A stretch of DNA of 64,000 nt from Mesorhizobium sophorae (lineage in GTDB: Bacteria > Pseudomonadota > Alphaproteobacteria > Rhizobiales > Rhizobiaceae): assembly GCF_002270415.1 (NCBI RefSeq), contig NZ_NNRI01000022.1:1178001-1242000 (forward strand), read 5' to 3'. The notes below the pieces were generated by a model. That model was not told where the DNA came from and did not search any database. It worked only from the letters and a program-made list of their open reading frames with translations. Position numbers and translations under genes: made by a program. Of this stretch, positions 59,744 through 64,000 are shown piece by piece. The first letter of the stretch is position 1. Each line of letters begins with the position of its first letter.

Positions 59744-60215
59744 GCTCGAACAGCGGGCGCCTGAAACCCGCGTCGCGTCCGGCGATCAGCCAATAGACCA
59801 ATCCGGCGACAAGGCCGGCGGCGGCGATGATGCCGATGTCGGCCCAGCGCTCGGGGTCCATGTCCTCCGCTGAACTTGGCCAGATCAGGAAGAACCCGCC
59901 GGCGGCGGCCGCGGCGCCGAAAAACATGTGCAGCAGGAAATTGCGCAACGAGAAGAGTTCGGCAATCAGCGCGAAGATGAGCGTCTGCAGTGCGGTCACG
60001 ACAATCGTCAGGAAATAGACGAACATGCCGAGCGGCGGAACCACAAGGACGGCGATCGGCGAGACGCCCATGACGTCGAAATAGGCGGGCGCGTTGGGTA
60101 GGGAACTGAGCGCCGCGTAGATCGCCACGACAGCGATCAAGCCGACCAGCACCGATACGAGGTAGCCGGCCAACATCATCAGTATGCGCTTCAGCACGTG
60201 CTTCGCCGTCGCCAT
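59736..60215 (-). CDS. Multi-pass membrane protein, unknown
   Basis: The 159-residue product has four membrane helices (MMLAGYLVSVLVGLIAVVA, VLVVPPLGMFVYFLTIVVTA, FLLHMFFGAAAAAGGFFLIW, DIGIIAAAGLVAGLVYWLIA). I recognise no family; the outline is that of small Rhizobiales integral membrane proteins. The ATG at 60215 lies six bases past GGGGGATGGGC; an ATG at 60221 is also in frame. Confidence 0.75.
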   Translation of the reverse strand: MATAKHVLKRILMMLAGYLVSVLVGLIAVVAIYAALSSLPNAPAYFDVMGVSPIAVLVVPPLGMFVYFLTIVVTALQTLIFALIAELFSLRNFLLHMFFGAAAAAGGFFLIWPSSAEDMDPERWADIGIIAAAGLVAGLVYWLIAGRDAGFRRPLFELG

Positions 60216-60360
60216 GCCCATCCCCCATGCGGCGCCTATGGGCCGCAGTCAGCCATCAAAGCGAGACTAACGCAAGGGGAGGGGCAGGATGGTGCGGGGT
60301 AGTCGCTCCAGACCAATGACAAGCTCGACTTGCGGTGGAGACCACCGATTGCGGAGGTCG

Positions 60361-60598
60361 GCGCCGCCCCTCATCGCCCTGCCGGGCGTTCGTCGTTCGA
60401 AAAGCCAAGCAATTGGCTTTTTCGTCCGCTACGCGGACCACTCCTCAACTCCCCGTATAGTGACGGGGAGAAGGGGCTGACCGCAACGACGGCGCTCGTC
60501 TTGCAACGCTGGTGATGGGCGAAACCGGCGATGAGAGCGCCCCTCTCCCCGTCACTATACGGGGAGAGGATGCTGGCAGGCAGGTGAGGGGCAGCGCC
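60361..60598. repeat. Hairpin-forming repeat element, copy 1
   Basis: It begins GGCGCCGCCCCTCATCGCCC and ends with the near reverse complement GCAGGTGAGGGGCAGCGCC. Inside are CTCCCCGTATAGTGACGGGG and its reverse complement about 95 bases on, so the whole unit can fold into one long hairpin. Compared with copy 2 it has about 59 extra bases near the left end. It lies 21 bases beyond the stop of the LprI-like gene. It resembles a short non-autonomous mobile element. Confidence 0.65.
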
Positions 60599-60619
60599 AC
60601 GCGGAACACGAAGCGGCAT

Positions 60620-61360
60620 TCAGGCGCCGCCGCACATATGCTCCGAGTCCGGCAGCGCCCATGACGCCTTGATGGCGAGATCGATGCCGTAGTAGATGCG
60701 GCCGCGCTCATCGTGCTTGGGGCAATCCCTGGGAATGGAGATCAGACATATGACGGCCGCGTCGCCGACCTTCGAGGCGGCCAGGCCAGGGTCGCGATCA
60801 TAGGAGACGGCGCTGCCGTCATTGGTGAATGTCGCGGCACTGCCGCCATCCGGACTGGCCGTTTCCAGCGGATCGTCGCCAAGCCGCGTGGTCAGCGTCT
60901 TGATATGGGTGGAGGCGCATTGGCCGATTGCCGAGGGCAGCGGCTGGTCGGTCTCTTTCGGGTCTTGCGCCGCGGCCTCCAGCGCCTTCTTGCCGATCAG
61001 CGCGATGTTGTAGTCCTGCACCCATTGCGGCGCGGCGCCATAGGTTTGCAGCGCGTTGTTCAGCGCGCTGACGATGCAGGCGGTGTCGCTCTTGCAGGCA
61101 TTGCGGTCGGCAATCAGCCCTCGGGCGATCTTGCGCTTGTCGCCGTCGAATGCCGGCTCGAAATCCTTGAACGCCTTGGAGACCAGCAGGTCGATGGCCG
61201 ACAGCTGCGGATCGGCGCAGATCGCCTTTTCCGCCGGCAGGCTTGCCTTGGCGCAGTCGAAGGATGGCCCATCGGCCCGCGCCGGAGCGGCCCCAAGGAT
61301 GCCGCCGGCCAGAATGATGGCCAGCACTGCCAGACGACGGGTTAGAACGGAAGATCGCAT
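60620..61360 (-). CDS. LprI-N-domain (DUF1311)-type exported protein
   Basis: The 246-residue product has a signal peptide (LAVLAIILAGGILGAAPARA) and the LprI/DUF1311 motif DCAKASLPAEKAICADPQLS, then AFKDFEPAFDGDKRKIARGL and RNACKSDTACIVSALNNAL. Four or more cysteines probably pair. LprI-type proteins were described as lysozyme inhibitors in mycobacteria; in proteobacteria their role is unproven. The gene is flanked by the two repeat copies. Confidence 0.75.
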   Translation of the reverse strand: MRSSVLTRRLAVLAIILAGGILGAAPARADGPSFDCAKASLPAEKAICADPQLSAIDLLVSKAFKDFEPAFDGDKRKIARGLIADRNACKSDTACIVSALNNALQTYGAAPQWVQDYNIALIGKKALEAAAQDPKETDQPLPSAIGQCASTHIKTLTTRLGDDPLETASPDGGSAATFTNDGSAVSYDRDPGLAASKVGDAAVICLISIPRDCPKHDERGRIYYGIDLAIKASWALPDSEHMCGGA

Positions 61361-61508
61361 GATTGCCCCCAAGCCACGATTGCCCAAGGCGCGGCCCACG
61401 CCCTGGCATGCATGTCATACCTCAAGAATGGACAATTTTGGGCGAGGCCAGGGCAATCGCTTCAGGACAATGACAGTTCGACTTATGGCGAAGACCATCG
61501 CCGAAATC

Positions 61509-61690
61509 GGCGCCGCCCCTCATCGCCCTGCCGGGCACTTCTCCCCGTATAGTGACGGGGAGAAGGGGCTGGCCGCAACCTCAGCGCCATTCTGGCGACG
61601 CTGGTGATTGGCGAAATGGGCGATGAGAGCGCCCCTCTCCCCGTCACTATACGGGGAGAGGATGCCGGCAGGCAGGTGAGGGGCGGCGCC
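61509..61690. repeat. Hairpin-forming repeat element, copy 2
   Basis: It is 182 bases long, with terminal inverted repeats beginning GGCGCCGCCCCTCA (14 bases perfect, about 27 with mismatches) and an inner inverted pair around CTCCCCGTATAGTGACGGGG. It is highly similar in sequence and orientation to copy 1 about 1.1 kb away; similarity extends about 40 bases further left (CAATGACA ... AGACCA). No flanking duplication is obvious. Confidence 0.65.
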
Positions 61691-61741
61691 AGCGCCAGGA
61701 AAGGCCAATAGAACTAAATTCAAGGCGCGTGCCGACGAACC

Positions 61742-61999
61742 CTATTTTGGCTCGGCGGTCACGGGATCATAGGTGATTTCGACCTTGGCCTTGTCGGCTG
61801 TGTAGTAGGTGTCGACGTAGGCGCCGCTGTCCCAGTCGACTTCCTTGACATAGCGAAAGCCGTCGCGCTTCTCGACCTTGGCGAGGATCTCCGACAGTTT
61901 CTTGGCGTTGGGCGGCGGCAACAGGGGCTCGTCCGCGGCAAAGACCGGCCCGCCGGCGAGAAGAACGGCGACGCTTGTCGCCAGCAGAAATCTGGACAT
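61742..61999 (-). CDS. PepSY-domain small exported protein
   Basis: The 85-residue product has a signal peptide (LLATSVAVLLAGGPVFA) and a PepSY-type pattern: LPPPNAKKLSEILAKVEKRD and GFRYVKEVDWDSGAYVDTYY, ending with VEITYDPVTAEPK. PepSY proteins are small periplasmic regulators or inhibitors. A possible weaker EcfG-like promoter lies 30 bases upstream (62029-62054). Confidence 0.75.
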   Translation of the reverse strand: MSRFLLATSVAVLLAGGPVFAADEPLLPPPNAKKLSEILAKVEKRDGFRYVKEVDWDSGAYVDTYYTADKAKVEITYDPVTAEPK

Positions 62000-62028
62000 G
62001 GCTTTCCCTCAAGTTCTCGTCGGACAGA

Positions 62029-62054
62029 AACTCGCTGCCATGCCGGTTTGTTCC
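62029..62054 (-). promoter_or_regulatory. Possible EcfG-like promoter for the PepSY gene
   Basis: Minus strand: GGAAC, 17 bases, AGTT; one mismatch. It is the only such candidate I noted right of dusA. Confidence 0.3.
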
Positions 62055-62149
62055 GCAGCTGAAGTGCGTGGCGATTGAGTTCACCGATTGCAGGTTTCGG
62101 AAGAAAAGCCCGTGCGCCAAAAAAACCACGATGCGCCGCTTCAGTATTC

Positions 62150-62458
62150 ATGGCCATATTATCTTGGCGGTTCATTGGGGGTCACTATGCGCGCGCGTCA
62201 TGTCTCTTGCTTGCACTGTCGGTGCTTTCCATCCCGGCCGTTTGCATGCCTGTGCAGAAAGCCAACGCGCTGGAACCTGAACGCTACACGGTCTATTGCG
62301 CCGACGACCGCATCGAGGTTTCGTTCTGGGATCTCGAACAGATGAAGGTGCGGAACGGCTCCGACGTCTGTCAGTTCCAGAGCTATACGAGCTACAGCAG
62401 CGCCCTGAATTTCGCCCAGAAGAATTTTGGCGGCGAAGGGGCGGACTGCAGCTGCTAG
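62150..62458 (+). CDS. Small exported cysteine-containing protein, unknown
   Basis: The 102-residue product has a hydrophobic signal segment (ASCLLLALSVLSIPAVCM) and a mature part rich in polar residues: ALEPERYTVYCADDRIEVSF and NGSDVCQFQSYTSYSSALNF, ending CSC. The ATG at 62150 is chosen because the next in-frame part is a complete signal peptide; no strong ribosome binding site is seen. Function unknown. Confidence 0.55.
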   Translation: MAILSWRFIGGHYARASCLLLALSVLSIPAVCMPVQKANALEPERYTVYCADDRIEVSFWDLEQMKVRNGSDVCQFQSYTSYSSALNFAQKNFGGEGADCSC

Positions 62459-62509
62459 CTCTGTTGCATTGGATTGCGATGTTGAGGAAAGCAGGCCCGG
62501 GTGTCGGCC

Positions 62510-64000
62510 CTAGCCTTGGTCCTCATAGGCTGCGAGTGCCTTGGCGACGCCGGCAATGAGGTGTTCAGCATCACTCGCGTGTTCGAAGGCGATTCCGGTT
62601 TGCGCAAACTCAAGTGGCGAGTAATCAGGCGCTATCCGCTTGACCTCTGCCATAATGCGCTGAGCTTCATTCAGTTCGCCGAGTTGAGCGTGACACCCCG
62701 CCAGCCTTGCTAGTCGCCAGGGGGTCCTCGGTGGGACCTTGGACATGCTGACAAGCGCGGCCTTGTAATCTCCAGCCGAGTATTGGGCGATGGCGCGATC
62801 ATAGTGGTACCAATCAGGATGGATCGGGTTGATCCGTATCGCACTGTCAATCGCCGCGAGTGCTTCAAGCGGCCTGCCTCTCATCGTGAGCAAGTACCCC
62901 ATTTGCGCAATCGTATCGGCGTCATATGGATTGAGGTCGAACGCGCGTTGAAGGTGATGTTCCGCCGCTTCGAACCGGCGGGCAGAGATCAAGGCCTGGG
63001 CAAGCACACGATGGCAGCGTGGCTCTTCCGGCGCCAGCGTCACCGCACACTCCGCGCGGTCGATCAATGAAGCAAGCAACGCCGAGGATGCCTCGGCATA
63101 GCCACCGATAATGAGATCGGCGAGCGCGGTGTAGGAATGCGCCAAAGCATAGGTCGGGTCCTTGTCGACCGCAGCCTGAAAGAGATCGCGCGCGGCCTGA
63201 TTGTCATCATCGCCATAACCGCGCAGCCGGGCCAGTCCACGCAGGACAAGCTCATATGCGGCCAGGCTATCGGGAGGCTTCGGAGTTGCCTGCTTGATAC
63301 CCGCGTCGTCAAGCCGAGCGACCAGCCGGTTCACCACACGGCTGGCGATTTCTTCCTGCATTTCGAAGATCTGGCCGCCAGAAGCAGAAAACGTATCGCT
63401 CCAGAGGACTTCACCCGTCGAAGCGGTCATGAGACTGACGGTGACCCGCATGCCGTCTGCGCGGGTCGTCGCCCTGCCGCGGACCAGATAGGTTGCGCCG
63501 AGGCTGTCGCCAACGGCACGCCAATCGGAAGCGGAATCCGAGACAAATGCAAATCCGGAATTGCGCGCCAGCACAACGACCGTTCCGAAGCGAGCCAACG
63601 CATTGACAATGTCCTCGGCGAAACCGTCGACCAAAGGGGAGTCGTCCGGCGCACCTTCGTTGCTGAAGCGCAGTACCGCAACGCTCGGCTGTCCAGAGCG
63701 CTCTTGTCTTGGCGTATCGGGAAGAGAGAGGACGTAGCCGCGTTTGGCAACCGTGCGGATAATGGTTTGGCTTTCGTCCTGCAGCGCCTTTCGCAACTCC
63801 CTGACCGCCTGCGTCAGTGAGTCCTCGGTCACGAAGACATCGGGCCATACCGCTGACATCAGTTCGGACTTGGTCGCGACACGCCCGACATTCCGGCTGA
63901 GATAAGTTAACAGATCAAACGCCTTGCAGCGCAGAGCAACAGGTTTTCCATCGCGCACAAGCAGCCCGCGGGCAATATCAAGCTCGCAACTGCCAAGTGC
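62510..64000 (-). CDS. Winged-helix and TPR regulator, 5' end outside window
   Basis: The frame is open to the right edge. It starts in a winged-helix output domain of the CadC/ToxR type (CELDIARGLLVRDGKPVALR, CKAFDLLTYLSRNVGRVATK, VRELRKALQDESQTIIRTVA with the TVxxRGY ending), continues with a nucleotide-cyclase-partner-like central domain (VAVLRFSNEGAPDDSPLVDG, FAEDIVNALARFGTVVVLAR) and ends in four or more TPR-like repeats (DPTYALAHSYTALADLIIGG, FDLNPYDADTIAQMGYLLTM). Such proteins are common in Mesorhizobium and control unknown targets. Confidence 0.85.
   Translation of the reverse strand, partial: ALGSCELDIARGLLVRDGKPVALRCKAFDLLTYLSRNVGRVATKSELMSAVWPDVFVTEDSLTQAVRELRKALQDESQTIIRTVAKRGYVLSLPDTPRQERSGQPSVAVLRFSNEGAPDDSPLVDGFAEDIVNALARFGTVVVLARNSGFAFVSDSASDWRAVGDSLGATYLVRGRATTRADGMRVTVSLMTASTGEVLWSDTFSASGGQIFEMQEEIASRVVNRLVARLDDAGIKQATPKPPDSLAAYELVLRGLARLRGYGDDDNQAARDLFQAAVDKDPTYALAHSYTALADLIIGGYAEASSALLASLIDRAECAVTLAPEEPRCHRVLAQALISARRFEAAEHHLQRAFDLNPYDADTIAQMGYLLTMRGRPLEALAAIDSAIRINPIHPDWYHYDRAIAQYSAGDYKAALVSMSKVPPRTPWRLARLAGCHAQLGELNEAQRIMAEVKRIAPDYSPLEFAQTGIAFEHASDAEHLIAGVAKALAAYEDQG

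Noticed and set aside
1-64000. CRISPR arrays, tRNA and rRNA genes
   Set aside because: I read both strands for regularly spaced repeats and for tRNA T-arm patterns and found none I could support.

Overview
The window looks like chromosome of an alphaproteobacterium of the order Rhizobiales, most probably Mesorhizobium or a close relative. This rests on GC-rich coding DNA, on family content (LigD with a second ATP-dependent ligase, an HWE histidine kinase, KatE, DUF3606, DUF892, DUF1289 and rhizobial LolA-like proteins), and on GGAAC-N16/17-CGTT promoters of the EcfG general-stress type. The genus is inferred; no rRNA or tRNA gene is present to test it.

Left part, 1 to about 35.8 kb, is accessory DNA. 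It mixes intact stress and repair genes with many broken ones. Broken genes: a sulfotransferase, a GlsB-type protein, a YMGG glycine-zipper protein, the tail of a low-affinity iron permease, the tail of a YihY protein, an alpha/beta hydrolase, a CheB/receiver chimera, and an NRAMP transporter and an ABC permease that were both cut at one junction. One ISL3-type insertion sequence lies at 8130-9787. Intact genes include a PRC-barrel protein, AlkB, YihY, DUF72, LolA-like, an L,D-transpeptidase, LigD plus a second ligase, a GFA protein, an SDR, a PHB-depolymerase-type esterase, KatE, an HWE kinase and a DUF892 ferritin-like protein. About a dozen transcription units between 3.6 and 31 kb carry an EcfG-like promoter, so this part reads as a cluster of the general stress response regulon: envelope repair, oxidative and DNA damage protection, and many tiny proteins. 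A tyrosine recombinase at 34.65-35.75 kb sits directly before the 5' end of dusA, a known insertion site for integrative elements, and probably marks the right edge of an island.

Right part, 35.9 to 64 kb, is ordinary, well-kept chromosome: dusA, a clan AA aspartic protease, DUF1289, cobT, a membrane histidine kinase, a nuclease, GST, a uracil-DNA glycosylase family protein, an Lrp/AsnC regulator, a GNAT and AlkD pair, a 3-hydroxyisobutyrate-dehydrogenase-like protein, an amino-acid ABC operon (binding protein and two permeases, no ATPase), then molybdenum cofactor genes mobA-mobB and moaA, the last with a Mo-box-like operator. After these come a PNP-oxidase-like protein, a MarR/hydrolase divergent pair, a rhodanese, a TetR/SDR divergent pair, a YcbB-like L,D-transpeptidase, and an LprI-like secreted protein flanked by two copies of a hairpin-forming repeat. 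A winged-helix/TPR regulator runs off the right edge.

Limits: family assignments come from reading motifs, not from searches. Frameshifts could in part be sequencing errors. Start codons were chosen by eye from ribosome binding sites.
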